The notes under the pieces were generated by a model. That model made no database searches. It worked only from the letters and a program-made list of their open reading frames with translations, and was not told the origin of the DNA. Below are positions 1 to 9,794 of a DNA stretch of 64,000 nt, piece after piece (within the stretch, counting starts at the first letter, position 1; each line of letters begins with the position of its first letter). The DNA comes from Bordetella parapertussis (GTDB lineage: Bacteria; Bacteroidota; Bacteroidia; Chitinophagales; Chitinophagaceae), in assembly GCA_943331005.2 (NCBI GenBank), contig CALQJX020000010.1, positions 62,001-126,000 of the forward strand, given 5' to 3'. The position numbers and the translations under genes were made by a program.

Positions 1-1590
1 GAGGCACCTGCGCCGGTAGCTGAAACACCCGCCCCCACAACAATAGAAACACCAACACCTGCCGCAGCAGATGCAGCAGAAGAAAATACACAGACTGAAG
101 ATGGTGCCGACAGAAAGCGCCGCCAGCGCAAACCCAAGGATGAACTGAATGCAGGCAGGCCGCCAAGGCATGCAAACCCTGCAGCACAGCCATGGGCAGA
201 ACGCAGGAACAATGAACCAAGGCAGCCGCAACCTGTGAGAACAGAGACGCCGCCGGCACCACCGGTTGCCGCACCTGCACCGGAAGCAGAAGGTTCTGTA
301 GCAGAAAGCAACGGTATAACCATGCCGGAGCCCGAAACCAATGAAGTGCAGCAGCAGCAGCAGCCTGAGGCAGAACAGCAGGTAAGGCAGGAACGCCCGC
401 CGCACCAGCAGTTCAACAACCGTCCTCGCAGAGACCAGCAGCAACCGCAACAACAAAGCAATTTCAATCTGGAGTTTGAAGGAATAGTAGCCAGCGAAGG
501 CGTACTGGAAATGATGCCCGACGGGTATGGCTTCCTGCGTAGCAGCGACTATAACTACCTCAGCTCTCCTGATGATATATATGTATCTCCATCGCAGATA
601 AAACTGTTTGGTCTGAAGACCGGAGATACGGTGAAAGGCAGTGTGCGCCCACCAAAAGAAGGCGAAAAATACTTCGCACTACTGAAAGTGGAAAGCATCA
701 ATGGCAGGCACCCTGATGAGATACGTGATCGCGTACCATTCGACTACCTGACCCCATTGTTCCCATTCGAGAAGCTGAACCTTACTACCACAGGTAGCAA
801 CTACAGCACCCGTATCATGGATCTCTTTACCCCTATAGGTAAGGGCCAGCGCGGACTGATAGTGGCACAGCCTAAAACAGGTAAGACCATGTTGCTGAAG
901 GAAGTGGCTAATGCAATTGCAGCAAACCACCCCGAATGCTACCTGATGATAGTGCTGGTAGATGAGCGCCCGGAGGAAGTTACCGATATGCAACGCAGTG
1001 TGCGTGCAGAAGTGATCGCATCGACGTTTGATGAGCCAGCTGATAAACACGTAAAAGTATCTACCATTGCTTTGCAGAAAGCCAAGCGCCTGGTAGAAGT
1101 GGGCCACGATGTGGTAATACTACTGGATTCTATAACCCGCCTGGCACGTGCCCACAACACTGTGGCGCCTGCAAGTGGCAAGGTACTGAGTGGTGGTGTG
1201 GAAGCAAACGCTATGCAGAAACCAAAACAGTTCTTTGGTGCTGCCCGTAAAATAGAGAACGGCGGCTCGCTGACCATACTGGCTACTGCTCTTATAGATA
1301 CCGGTTCTAAAATGGATGAGGTGATCTTTGAAGAGTTCAAGGGTACCGGTAACATGGAGCTGCAGCTGGACAGGAAACTTGCCAACAAGCGTATCTTCCC
1401 TGCAATTGACATCACATCATCATCGACCCGCCGCGACGATCTGCTGCTGGACAAAGATGTTCAGAACAAGATGTGGCTGCTGCGCAACCATATTTCTGAC
1501 ATGAACACCGATGAGGCGATGCACTTCCTGCTGAAGCAGATGAAGGGAACGAGGAGCAACGAAGAGTTCCTTGCTACAATGAATAAATAA
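1..1590 (+). CDS. rho: Transcription termination factor Rho (5' end outside window)
   Basis: RNA-dependent hexameric ATPase that ends transcription. The frame is open from base 1, so the true start lies upstream; the GTG at 235 is only an internal codon. The first ~155 codons here are a low-complexity stretch rich in Ala, Pro, Gln and Glu with basic patches, followed by the cold-shock-like RNA-binding domain (about 475-690; GYGFLR at about 526). The ATPase core follows: Walker A AQPKTGKT at 865-888, Walker B ending in Asp at 1126-1128, and the segment [11 protein letters not shown] near 1192, typical of Rho. The disordered insert is common in Bacteroidota Rho proteins. It is followed by a strong terminator. 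Identity is secure; only the N-terminus is missing. Confidence 0.97.
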   Translation, partial: EAPAPVAETPAPTTIETPTPAAADAAEENTQTEDGADRKRRQRKPKDELNAGRPPRHANPAAQPWAERRNNEPRQPQPVRTETPPAPPVAAPAPEAEGSVAESNGITMPEPETNEVQQQQQPEAEQQVRQERPPHQQFNNRPRRDQQQPQQQSNFNLEFEGIVASEGVLEMMPDGYGFLRSSDYNYLSSPDDIYVSPSQIKLFGLKTGDTVKGSVRPPKEGEKYFALLKVESINGRHPDEIRDRVPFDYLTPLFPFEKLNLTTTGSNYSTRIMDLFTPIGKGQRGLIVAQPKTGKTMLLKEVANAIAANHPECYLMIVLVDERPEEVTDMQRSVRAEVIASTFDEPADKHVKVSTIALQKAKRLVEVGHDVVILLDSITRLARAHNTVAPASGKVLSGGVEANAMQKPKQFFGAARKIENGGSLTILATALIDTGSKMDEVIFEEFKGTGNMELQLDRKLANKRIFPAIDITSSSTRRDDLLLDKDVQNKMWLLRNHISDMNTDEAMHFLLKQMKGTRSNEEFLATMNK

Positions 1591-1607
1591 TTCTACGTCA
1601 CTGATAA

Positions 1608-1644
1608 CAAAAAGGGCAACCATCAATGGTTGCCCTTTTTTTGT
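1608..1644 (+). terminator. Rho-independent terminator of rho
   Basis: Hairpin with arms AAAGGGCAACCA and TGGTTGCCCTTT around a TCAA loop, followed by a T run, starting 18 bases after the rho stop codon. Confidence 0.9.
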
Positions 1645-1695
1645 GCGATATGTGTAGCTGAATATTAGTGACAGATGCAGCAAACTTTACTCCAT

Positions 1696-1728
1696 AAAAA
1701 ATGCCGCCATTACGGCGGCATTTTTTAT
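1696..1728. terminator. Bidirectional terminator between rho and the RND operon
   Basis: Arms ATGCCGCC and GGCGGCAT with an A run on the left and a T run on the right, so it can work on both strands. It lies 20 bases beyond the stop of the minus-strand RND gene and probably ends the efflux operon. Confidence 0.85.
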
Positions 1729-1747
1729 ATCACAGAAGGGACGTCTA

Positions 1748-4700
1748 TTATTCGCCTAAAGAGTTATTAACCTTTGCTTTGACCCTGCTGATCCATGCTT
1801 TAAGTCTGAAGCTGAGCAGGCACATAACCGGCACAACTATCAGGGTGAGGACTGTGGCAAAGCTGAGACCATAGATCATGGTCCATGCCAGTGGCCCCCA
1901 GAATGCGTTACTGTCGCCACCGAAGAAGATATCCGGCTTCAGGTGGGTGAACAGTCCTGCGAAATCTATGTTGAAACCAACACCCAGCGGAATGAGGCCG
2001 AGGATGGCTGCAGTAGCGGTGAGCAATACAGGCGTCATACGTGTGCGGCCTGCTTCTACAATGGCATCGTATGGTTCCATGCCTTCAGCCAGCATGAGGT
2101 CCATGAACTCTACCAGCAGGATACCGTTTCGTACCACTATACCTGCAAGCGCTACGATACCTATACCACTCATAACCAGAGAGAAGGTGTTGCCGAATGC
2201 GCTGTAGCCCAGCAGTACACCTGTAACACTGAGTACCACCTCGCTGAGGATGATGACCGTGCGGCTCAGAGAGTTGAACTGAAGTACCAGGATCATGAAT
2301 ATGAGGCTGATAGATATTAGCATGGCATTGCCGAGGAAGCCCATGGTTTCGGCCTGCTCTTCCTGCTGACCACCCATGATGATGTTGACACCGGCAGGGG
2401 TAGGGAAGTTGTTGATCTCGCTCTGCACGGCTGCCACTACTTCGTTTGGTTCGAAGCCGGTAAGCAGGTTTGAAGACAGAGATATGATACGTTTCTGGTC
2501 TTTGCGTTTGATGCCGCCATAGGTGCTGGAATAACGCACATCTGCGAAAGCACTTACAGGAACCTGACGGATCATACCACCCATACCCATATCGCGATAG
2601 ATAACCGGCATGTTGCGGATAGCCTCTATATCCTTGCGCTGATCTGATGAATAGCGGAGGTTGATCGGGTAATCGTCATTGGCATCGCGGAAACGAGAGA
2701 TCTCTTTGCCGAAGACAGCAGTACGAAGGGCTGCAGCCACGGCATAGGTGCTGATGCTTTCGTTATTCATACGCTCTCTGTTAAGGTCGAAGATGATCTC
2801 CGGCTTATCGGCCTGGAAGTCGCTACGCAGTTCTTCTACACCTGCTATCTGTTTCTTCTCGAGGAAGCGTTTCAGCCTTTCTGAAGTAGAGATAAGTGTA
2901 TCTATGTTATCCCCGGTAATTTCCACAACCACAGGTTTTGGCAGAGGTGGTCCGCCCTGCTCTTTATCTACGGTTACTTCTGCACCCGGGTATTCTTTTA
3001 CTACAGAACGTATCTTATCTAGATACTGCGCAGATGAAATGCCCTTGCGATGAGAGAACTCTACGAATGCTACGGTTATCTTTCCTTTGTTGGGGAAGTC
3101 GCCCACCTCATTGGTAGTAGGATCTACTGTGCCTACTGTAACGTTGGAGATAACAGATTTCACGATCGGATTTTTCTTGCCCGAAGCAAGGTCTATATCC
3201 AGTGCTTTGTAAACCTTTGTTTCCAGTTTCTGCAGCACCTCATCGGTATGTTTCTGGTCGGTGCCTATAGGCATGTTCAGGTATACATAAACGAAGTTAG
3301 GATCGGCAGATGGGAAGAACACGAACGGAGGATTACGTGCCATGTAGGTAGTAACTGAGATAGGGAACAGTACGATAGTAATGATAAGTATCAGTATAGG
3401 ATATTTCAGTGCACCTTTCAGTATACGTGTATACCAGTCGCGGAAGGCAGGCCACAGTTTGTTCTGGAAAGAATAGATCCATTTTGAAAGGAGGTATTTC
3501 TCCAGGAGAATGAACAGATAAACGGATATGATGAAGTTGCCGGTACCTATAGAACCACCTATGTAGCATATAGCAGCTATGGCCAGGAATAAAACCAGTA
3601 TAGCCATATCCTTGCGGGAGAACTTCTTAGGTTTTTTCTGCTCTTCGTGGTCCTCGGGTTTCATGAAGCTTACAGCGAATACAGGGTTGATGAGGTATGC
3701 CACCAGCAGTGATGCCAGCAAGGTGATAATGAGTGTGATAGGCAGGTAGAACATGAAGCTACCGATAACGCCTTTCCAGAATGCCAGTGGAATGAATGGC
3801 ATAAGTGTAGTGACCGTACCAGACAGTACCGGCAGGAACACCTCTCCGGTAGCCAGCTTGGCCGCCTTTTTAATGTCCATTTTTCCGTTGTCGAAAATAC
3901 GGTGGGTATTTTCTATCACCACGATCGCATCATCTACCACTATACCCAGTGCCAGCAGGAAGGAGAACAGCACGATCATATTGAGCGTGAAACCAATACC
4001 CGGCAGCACCATGAAGGCAATAGCGCAGGATAGCGGCACAGACATGGCCACGAACAACGCATTGGTAACGCCCATGAAGAACATGAGGATAAGCGTAACG
4101 AGTATGAAGCCGATAATGATGGTATTGATCAGATCGGTAAGTGTACTCTTGGTAGCTTCTGACTGGTCGCCGGTGATCACTATTTTCAGATCCTTAGGCA
4201 GCTCATCGGCCTGCATCTGTTTTACCAGCGCATCGATCTTCTCTGATGCTTCAATAAGGTTGGCGCCACTTGCTTTAATGACGTTGAGGGTGATCACGTT
4301 CTGACCGTCGAGGCGGGCAAAACTTTTCTGCTCTATGAAGGTATCTATAACAGTAGCAATGTCTTTGAGGTAAATACTTTTGCCCTGTTGGTTTTTTACT
4401 ATGATATCGCTGATCTGTCCGGCGTTCTTGTATTCGTTCTTTACGCTCAGTACACGTTTCTGGTTGTTCATAGCTACCTCACCTGCGGTCATGGAAATGT
4501 TCTCCATGGCTACGGCGCGGTCTATATCGTCGAAGGTGAGGCCTGCAGCCTGCATGCGGAAGAGGTCTACGTTTATCTGTATCTCACGCTCTGGCGCACC
4601 TACGAGGTCTACCCTTTTTATCTGCTTTACTGCTTCTATTTTATCCTTTACCTTGTCGGCATATTTCTTCAGTCGGTTCAGGTCATAGTTGCCCGAAACG

Positions 4701-5149
4701 TTCACGTTCAGTATCGGGAACTCTGAGAAATCAATGTCCTTTACCTCGGGCTGGAAGGGCAGGTTCTTAGGGAGATCCTGCTTGGCCTTGTCCACACCGT
4801 CTTTTACGTCCTGTTTGGCCTTGTCTACTTTTACATCAGTGTTGAACTCTACGATCACTACAGAGTAGTCCTGAAAGGAGTTGCTGGTAACGCGCTTTAC
4901 CCCGGTGAGGTTCTTCACCTGTTTTTCAATAGGCTTGGTCACTAGGTTCTCCATATTCTCGGGAGAGGTACCCGGATATACGGTCTGCACAATGATCTGT
5001 GGCAGCTTTATCTCGGGAAACTGTTCCTTTGGCAGGTTGATGTAAGCCATCAGGCCTGTAAGGGTAATGATGATGGTCAGTATATATACGGCTGTGCGGT
5101 TGTCTACGACCCAGCTCGACGGTTTGAATTCTTTGAATTTGTCTTTCAT
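1748..5149 (-). CDS. RND efflux pump, inner-membrane permease (AcrB/HAE1 type)
   Basis: Proton-driven export of hydrophobic or amphiphilic compounds across the envelope. 1133 residues. An N-terminal membrane helix (about 20-38) precedes a periplasmic porter domain. The helix around 395-415 carries the proton-relay pair Asp406-Asp407 in GIVVDDAIVVIEN, and the second half repeats the fold with the GIVVRNGILLVEF helix. Between the two halves (about 505-600) lies an insert with two extra hydrophobic segments, more than AcrB has. It is the last gene of the operon tetR - outer-membrane channel - fusion protein - pump. The presence of Asp pairs and the HAE1-like sequence argue against a heavy-metal CusA type, but the substrate cannot be read from sequence. 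Confidence 0.93.
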   Translation of the reverse strand: MKDKFKEFKPSSWVVDNRTAVYILTIIITLTGLMAYINLPKEQFPEIKLPQIIVQTVYPGTSPENMENLVTKPIEKQVKNLTGVKRVTSNSFQDYSVVIVEFNTDVKVDKAKQDVKDGVDKAKQDLPKNLPFQPEVKDIDFSEFPILNVNVSGNYDLNRLKKYADKVKDKIEAVKQIKRVDLVGAPEREIQINVDLFRMQAAGLTFDDIDRAVAMENISMTAGEVAMNNQKRVLSVKNEYKNAGQISDIIVKNQQGKSIYLKDIATVIDTFIEQKSFARLDGQNVITLNVIKASGANLIEASEKIDALVKQMQADELPKDLKIVITGDQSEATKSTLTDLINTIIIGFILVTLILMFFMGVTNALFVAMSVPLSCAIAFMVLPGIGFTLNMIVLFSFLLALGIVVDDAIVVIENTHRIFDNGKMDIKKAAKLATGEVFLPVLSGTVTTLMPFIPLAFWKGVIGSFMFYLPITLIITLLASLLVAYLINPVFAVSFMKPEDHEEQKKPKKFSRKDMAILVLFLAIAAICYIGGSIGTGNFIISVYLFILLEKYLLSKWIYSFQNKLWPAFRDWYTRILKGALKYPILILIITIVLFPISVTTYMARNPPFVFFPSADPNFVYVYLNMPIGTDQKHTDEVLQKLETKVYKALDIDLASGKKNPIVKSVISNVTVGTVDPTTNEVGDFPNKGKITVAFVEFSHRKGISSAQYLDKIRSVVKEYPGAEVTVDKEQGGPPLPKPVVVEITGDNIDTLISTSERLKRFLEKKQIAGVEELRSDFQADKPEIIFDLNRERMNNESISTYAVAAALRTAVFGKEISRFRDANDDYPINLRYSSDQRKDIEAIRNMPVIYRDMGMGGMIRQVPVSAFADVRYSSTYGGIKRKDQKRIISLSSNLLTGFEPNEVVAAVQSEINNFPTPAGVNIIMGGQQEEQAETMGFLGNAMLISISLIFMILVLQFNSLSRTVIILSEVVLSVTGVLLGYSAFGNTFSLVMSGIGIVALAGIVVRNGILLVEFMDLMLAEGMEPYDAIVEAGRTRMTPVLLTATAAILGLIPLGVGFNIDFAGLFTHLKPDIFFGGDSNAFWGPLAWTMIYGLSFATVLTLIVVPVMCLLSFRLKAWISRVKAKVNNSLGE

Positions 5150-5209
5150 TTTATGATCGTTGTGCTATAATCAATATTATACACTTGTTGTAGCGGTGAA
5201 GGAAAGGGT

Positions 5210-6298
5210 TTACTGTATAGAGATTGCTTCGCCGTTGTCGAGGTCTTCAAAGCCTGCTACTATTATCTGCGCACCTGCATCCAGGCCAGAGAGTACTTCT
5301 ACCAATCCGTTTGCGTTGCGGCCTGTTTTTATCATTTTCAGTTTGGCTATATTGCCTTCTGCTACGTAAACCATTTCGCCTTCTGCTGTCTTCTGTATCA
5401 CAGATACAGGTATTACCAGTGCTTTAGTATTTTCGTAGTTAGCGATCTTCAGGATGCAGGACATGTTGGGGTGAAGTTTGCTGGTGTTGTTCAGCTTTAT
5501 CTGCACTGTGAATGCACGCGACATAGGATCTACCGTCTTTGACACGAAGGAGATCTTTGAGGCGATACTATCCTGCATATCGGGGAAGATGAGGGTAACC
5601 GGGTCGCCCACTTTTACCTTGCCTATGTAGTTCTCACCAAGGCTGGCTTCTGCTTTCAGTTTGTTGGTATTCACTATTCTGATGAATGTAAAAGGAGAAG
5701 TGCCCTGATCGCCAACCTTCATGCTGACCATATCTACTGTACCTGATATAGGTGCAATAACATTGGTAAGATCTTTGCCAGCCTGTGCTACCGCTTTTTG
5801 TTTGATGAGGTTCTCATAATTTGCTTTGGCAGTCATGAGTTGTACTTCAGTACCTATGTTCTGTTCCCAGAGTTTCTGTGTTTTTTCGTAAACGGCTTTT
5901 GCCAGTTCTATCTGTGGCTCCATAGCCTTTATCTGCTGGTCCTGGATATTGGCATCTAGTGTGGCCAATACCTGACCCTGGCGTACCTGCTGGCCTACCT
6001 GCACATATACCCTGTTGATGGTACCATTGTTGCGGGCAGTAGCATTTACCACTTCATCGCCATTTATCTGCGACTGCACTTCTATGAATGCATTGAAGGT
6101 GGTTGGCTGAACAGCCTGTACGGATACTGCTGTTACTTTACCGCCCTCTTTTTTGCTGGCAGCTTCGAGGGTTTTGATCTTAGCGTCAATTTCAGAGCGC
6201 TGTTTTTTAAGGCTTGCCAGATCGCCGGCGCTTTTAGAACCGCCACCGCATGATGCGAGCACAATAGCCGGAACGAGGAATAAGAAGGAACGTTTCAT
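5210..6298 (-). CDS. Membrane-fusion lipoprotein of RND efflux system (AcrA/HlyD family)
   Basis: Periplasmic adaptor linking the RND pump to the outer-membrane channel. 362 residues with a lipoprotein signal: hydrophobic stretch followed by lipobox LASC with Cys17. A short coiled-coil-like segment follows at 25-60. Next come the barrel-sandwich (lipoyl-like) halves, with a GQQVRQGQVLATLD segment near 100 and APISGTVDMVSMKVGDQG near 185, flanking an alpha-hairpin, then a beta-barrel and membrane-proximal domain to the end. It lies 60 bases upstream of the pump gene and 57 bases downstream of the channel gene, so co-transcription is very likely. Confidence 0.93.
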   Translation of the reverse strand: MKRSFLFLVPAIVLASCGGGSKSAGDLASLKKQRSEIDAKIKTLEAASKKEGGKVTAVSVQAVQPTTFNAFIEVQSQINGDEVVNATARNNGTINRVYVQVGQQVRQGQVLATLDANIQDQQIKAMEPQIELAKAVYEKTQKLWEQNIGTEVQLMTAKANYENLIKQKAVAQAGKDLTNVIAPISGTVDMVSMKVGDQGTSPFTFIRIVNTNKLKAEASLGENYIGKVKVGDPVTLIFPDMQDSIASKISFVSKTVDPMSRAFTVQIKLNNTSKLHPNMSCILKIANYENTKALVIPVSVIQKTAEGEMVYVAEGNIAKLKMIKTGRNANGLVEVLSGLDAGAQIIVAGFEDLDNGEAISIQ

Positions 6299-6355
6299 TT
6301 TATAGTGTGTTTGTTTTTTTAGAATTTGGAATGTGTAGTTATTGATAGAGGTTTA

Positions 6356-7714
6356 TTATTTGAGCAGGCCCAGTGCTTTTCTGAGATCAGCTTCAGAGTT
6401 GATAACATCGAGCAGAGCGGCAAAGTAGTTGTTCTGTGAGCGCAGCAGTTCTGTTTGTGCGTTAGTAACTTCGAGGTTGCTGCCTACACCTGCTTTGTAT
6501 TTTTTCTGAGCGAGGTCCAGTACATCGTTGGCGAGGTCCAGATTGCGTTTCTGACTCTGCACCTGCAACATAGAGTTCTTGAGGTTGGAGCGAGAGTTTG
6601 CTGCCTGCAGATCTACTGCCAGTTTCAGGTTGTCTATACTGTTCTTTGTTTTCTCTACGTTCAACCTGGCTTCGCGTATCTGATGGCTGCGCACAAAGCC
6701 GTTGAATATCGGCGCATTCATGGTCACACCCAGCATTGAGTAAGGATTGTATTTAGAGAATTTGAACATAGGCGAGAACTGATCTGAACCATAGTTGGAA
6801 CCATAAGCCCAGAAACCATTTATGGAAGGTATAGCCGACAGTCTGTATCTTTTCACGTTGAACTCATTCAGTTTAAGTGCGGTTTTGAGCGCATTGTACT
6901 CGGGCAGGCGGTCATAGTTTTCTTTCTCTGCCACCAGAGCCATCACTTCTGCACTTCCTTTTTCCACATCGGTATCTGTCAATACGATAGGTGTGTTAAT
7001 ATCCATTCCCAGATTGTACTTCAGTACCTGCTCTGCAACGGTGAGCATATTGCCTACTTTGATACTGTCTGTTGCCAGATTGTTGATCTGTACGTTGGTT
7101 CTTTCTACGTCTATTTTTTCAGCAAAACCGGCGGCTCTGGTTTTTTCCAGGTCCTGCCCCATGCTTCTTACCAGCGCCAGTGAGCTTTTTATGATCTCGA
7201 ACTGTTTGTAACCAATAATGAGTGCATTGTATGATTTGTAAACAGCATGTCTAACTGTTTCTGTGGTAATTTTCTCGTTGTGGCGCGCCAGGTCCATAAC
7301 TGTGTTGCGGGCTTGCAGTGCTACGATAAGGCTTCCATCGAACAATGCCTGAGAGGTAGTGATGCTGGCAGAACCTGCATAAGGCAGCGAGAACTGAATA
7401 GGGATAATACTGCCCTTTGGTGCTGTTGGGGCTCCCGGAGATGATGGGAAGGTGCTGGCATCAATGAAAGAGCTCTGTACCACATAAGAATAGGCGAAAT
7501 CGGCCTTTCCGTTTATGTGTGGCATGGCGGCAGTGGTGGTCTGCTTTGTCTGAGCTTCCTGAATAAGCATGTCTATGTGTGCATTTTTCACGGCATAGTT
7601 GTTCTTCAGCGCATAGGCGATACAATCGTTCAGACTCAGTTTGACGGGTTGCTGGGCTGTAGCGTGGTTGGAAGCTATAATTGCACCTAGCAGTGCTATA
7701 TATACTTTTCTCAT
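6356..7714 (-). CDS. Outer-membrane efflux channel (TolC family)
   Basis: Trimeric outer-membrane exit duct of the tripartite pump. 452 residues with a Sec signal peptide (about 1-21, ending ATAQ). The opening LSLNDCIAYALKNN and the repeat-like GSNLEVTNAQTELLRSQNNYFAALLDVINSEADLRKALG near the C-terminus are classic features of the two homologous halves of TolC-type proteins. Its ATG overlaps the TGA of tetR in an ATGA junction at 7711-7714, which suggests translational coupling and places the regulator in the same transcript as the structural genes. Confidence 0.93.
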   Translation of the reverse strand: MRKVYIALLGAIIASNHATAQQPVKLSLNDCIAYALKNNYAVKNAHIDMLIQEAQTKQTTTAAMPHINGKADFAYSYVVQSSFIDASTFPSSPGAPTAPKGSIIPIQFSLPYAGSASITTSQALFDGSLIVALQARNTVMDLARHNEKITTETVRHAVYKSYNALIIGYKQFEIIKSSLALVRSMGQDLEKTRAAGFAEKIDVERTNVQINNLATDSIKVGNMLTVAEQVLKYNLGMDINTPIVLTDTDVEKGSAEVMALVAEKENYDRLPEYNALKTALKLNEFNVKRYRLSAIPSINGFWAYGSNYGSDQFSPMFKFSKYNPYSMLGVTMNAPIFNGFVRSHQIREARLNVEKTKNSIDNLKLAVDLQAANSRSNLKNSMLQVQSQKRNLDLANDVLDLAQKKYKAGVGSNLEVTNAQTELLRSQNNYFAALLDVINSEADLRKALGLLK

Positions 7715-8340
7715 ATTGTGGTTGTTGCTTGCTTAAGGTATTGTTGTTTGTATGTTTTGTATAGTTCTATTCCCTTTGGGGTCATGATGCCGTAGAGGAA
7801 GTGTTCTCCTAGGTCCAATGCCACATTCATAAGGTTGGCACGGTCGTTCACCATAAGGGAGGGCTGCAGTGCCATAAGTGCGCTTTCTATGCGGAAGCGC
7901 GCCAGCAGGCCAGCATCCAGTTCTTCTCTGTAGAGGCCCTCTTTAATGCCCTGCAGTATGTTATCGCGCACCATCACCACATCTTGTTCTATGAGCAGAT
8001 CCCTGAACTTTTTATAGGCTTCGGGGAAAAAGCGCTGCAACTCGAATATGGCCATGGGGTTGATCCGTTTGTATAACTCATCGAAGAAGGCCAGCATTTT
8101 CACCATGGCTTCTATGGCATTGTCCGATCCGCCCAGTACCGTGGCACAGTTGCCGGTGCTGCTATTTTTATACCACGTCACCGATTCGTTCACTACCTCG
8201 TGCTTATTGGCGAAATGCTGATATAGCGTTTTCTTAGATATGCCCGCCCTCCTGGCTATATCATCCATAGTTATGGTCTTGAAACCATACTGGCTGAAAA
8301 GCTCAATTGACGATGTCAATATTTTCTCTAATATTTCCAT
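7711..8340 (-). CDS. TetR-family regulator of the efflux operon
   Basis: DNA-binding repressor, 209 residues. Helix-turn-helix at about 26-45 (TMDDIARRAGISKKTLYQHF), followed by an all-helical ligand-binding domain that is not recognisable further. The open frame continues upstream to 8472, but the ATG at 8340 is chosen for two reasons: the first helix of TetR proteins starts there, and the promoter box (8352-8359) lies within the longer frame. First gene of the efflux operon, overlapping the channel gene by 4 bases. A palindrome next to the promoter suggests autoregulation, so the whole pump would be induced when a ligand binds this protein. Confidence 0.92.
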   Translation of the reverse strand: MEILEKILTSSIELFSQYGFKTITMDDIARRAGISKKTLYQHFANKHEVVNESVTWYKNSSTGNCATVLGGSDNAIEAMVKMLAFFDELYKRINPMAIFELQRFFPEAYKKFRDLLIEQDVVMVRDNILQGIKEGLYREELDAGLLARFRIESALMALQPSLMVNDRANLMNVALDLGEHFLYGIMTPKGIELYKTYKQQYLKQATTTI

Positions 8341-8351
8341 AATTGCGGGGG

Positions 8352-8359
8352 CAAAACTA
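8352..8359 (-). promoter_or_regulatory. -7 promoter box of the efflux operon
   Basis: Minus strand reads TAGTTTTG, matching the Bacteroidota -7 consensus TAnnTTTG. It ends 11 bases before the tetR ATG, so the leader is only a few bases long. Confidence 0.65.
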
Positions 8360-8360
8360 T

Positions 8361-8388
8361 GGAAACATTTTGCGTGAAAAACGTTTCC
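8361..8388. promoter_or_regulatory. Candidate TetR operator
   Basis: Interrupted palindrome: GGAAAC at 8361-8366 and GTTTCC at 8383-8388, with the inner bases also largely symmetric (11 of 14 half-site positions agree). It sits one base from the -7 box of the tetR-led operon, in the promoter spacer, where a bound repressor would block polymerase. Confidence 0.6.
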
Positions 8389-8576
8389 GTAGTATTTTAA
8401 GAATTTATTGGCATATCGTAAAAAACGATATTGGGGAACAGCAAAGGTCGGCTGTAAAGGTGGAAAGGGCAATTTTTGCAGCCAATTTGTGGATATCTAC
8501 GCGTTTGTGAAAGTATTTCTTGCATTTACAGATAGTAGATATTACTATTGTGAGTTAAAACAACACTATACCCGAT

Positions 8577-9656
8577 ATGCACAAAATTGCACTTGCCGCA
8601 CTTGGTTTGCTGGCAACTCCTACGCTGTCTATAGCTCAGGCTAAATCTGGAATGACCGTAAATTATTCAATAGTAAACACAGAGCCTGTTTTCAAACACA
8701 CCGCCCTGCTGATAGATCCTGTATTATTTGGGGTTGGTGGTATAAATGGAGGTCTTGCCAGTGCCTTGAAAGTGGAAACACAGATAGGAAAGGTGATGCC
8801 CTGGGCAAAGATCAGGAATGCATGGACGGAAAGCGGCTCCTACACAGGCGATTTTACTGATGCGCCGGTTTCTATAGATGGTATGAAGAAACAAATGTCT
8901 ACAGAAATAGGCTGTGTTTACTTTTTGCTGGATAACACAAAGGATGCAGACGTAAAGGTGACCACCCATGTGCAGCGCGCCATGAGGACAGAGATACACT
9001 ATTATGTGAGAGTTCCGTCGAAAGTGAGGCGTATGCTGGGTGTGGGTGCCGGCCATATTACCTTCAGAAGTCCATTGAACGTAGATCAGGATTCATGGGA
9101 TAATTTTTACTATAAGTCTAAAGACGGCAGCTATCAGGTGCCGTTTACCAGACAGTACGATCCGAATATTTATCCCGCGATGGATCCAAACCTGAGGCAG
9201 CCATCGGGCACACATGAGCTGGCCAGATCTATGTCAAACACAGGATCATTCTTTGTTGGTGCACATTACCGCAAGGTTACAAATACCATCATTATGATAG
9301 ATGGCGCCCGCAGAAGGAGCAATGCCCGTATCTCTGATATATATGCAGATGTGGTACTGCCCTACAGCAACAAGATAACTAACGTAATGGACACCAAAGG
9401 CATAGAATGGCAGTTGGCAGCCCAGGATAAAGCAATCAATACTCTGGGCTGGAGAGCCGGGTTCTCTATCCGTCAGCCGAAGGGTCATTTCTGGCAGGTA
9501 GGTGCAGAGGTAGGTAAGATACCCGGTACACAGGTGCCAACACTGGTAGGCAGCAGCGGATTGTATTTTGCATTGAATATGGGTGGTTCTATAGGCTTTG
9601 GCAAGTATGCCGTTGCCAAGAAAACTGCCGGTAAAAAAGAAAGAAGGGACGACTAA
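8577..9656 (+). CDS. Exported protein of unknown function
   Basis: 359 residues, family not recognised. A Sec signal peptide is clear (residues 1-20, ending SIAQ). The rest is rich in alternating hydrophobic and Gly/aromatic residues with few long helices. The C-terminal part (about 300-345, with GSSGLYFALNMGGSIGFG) looks like the last strands of an outer-membrane or surface beta structure. The tail is very basic (KKTAGKKERRDD). It stands alone, divergent from the efflux operon, and has its own terminator. An outer-membrane barrel is the best guess, but not shown. Confidence 0.75.
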   Translation: MHKIALAALGLLATPTLSIAQAKSGMTVNYSIVNTEPVFKHTALLIDPVLFGVGGINGGLASALKVETQIGKVMPWAKIRNAWTESGSYTGDFTDAPVSIDGMKKQMSTEIGCVYFLLDNTKDADVKVTTHVQRAMRTEIHYYVRVPSKVRRMLGVGAGHITFRSPLNVDQDSWDNFYYKSKDGSYQVPFTRQYDPNIYPAMDPNLRQPSGTHELARSMSNTGSFFVGAHYRKVTNTIIMIDGARRRSNARISDIYADVVLPYSNKITNVMDTKGIEWQLAAQDKAINTLGWRAGFSIRQPKGHFWQVGAEVGKIPGTQVPTLVGSSGLYFALNMGGSIGFGKYAVAKKTAGKKERRDD

Positions 9657-9685
9657 GGAATAACCAAGCAGTAGCTAAATTATAT

Positions 9686-9724
9686 AACAAACCCTTGCAG
9701 TACTAAACCTGCAAGGGTTTGTTA
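9686..9724 (+). terminator. Terminator of the 8577 gene
   Basis: Arms AACAAACCCTTGCAG and CTGCAAGGGTTTGTT, a 15-bp perfect stem, followed by a T-rich stretch. Confidence 0.88.
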
Positions 9725-9794
9725 TTTTCTGTTGGTGGTCAGTTTATGGAAGAATGGAAAGGCGTAACTTACACTCTATATAAATTACACCATC

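Noticed and set aside
939..1454. 171-residue frame on the minus strand inside rho
   Set aside because: It lies wholly antisense to the conserved Rho ATPase domain and its residues are Ser/Arg-biased with no domain, as expected of a mirror frame.
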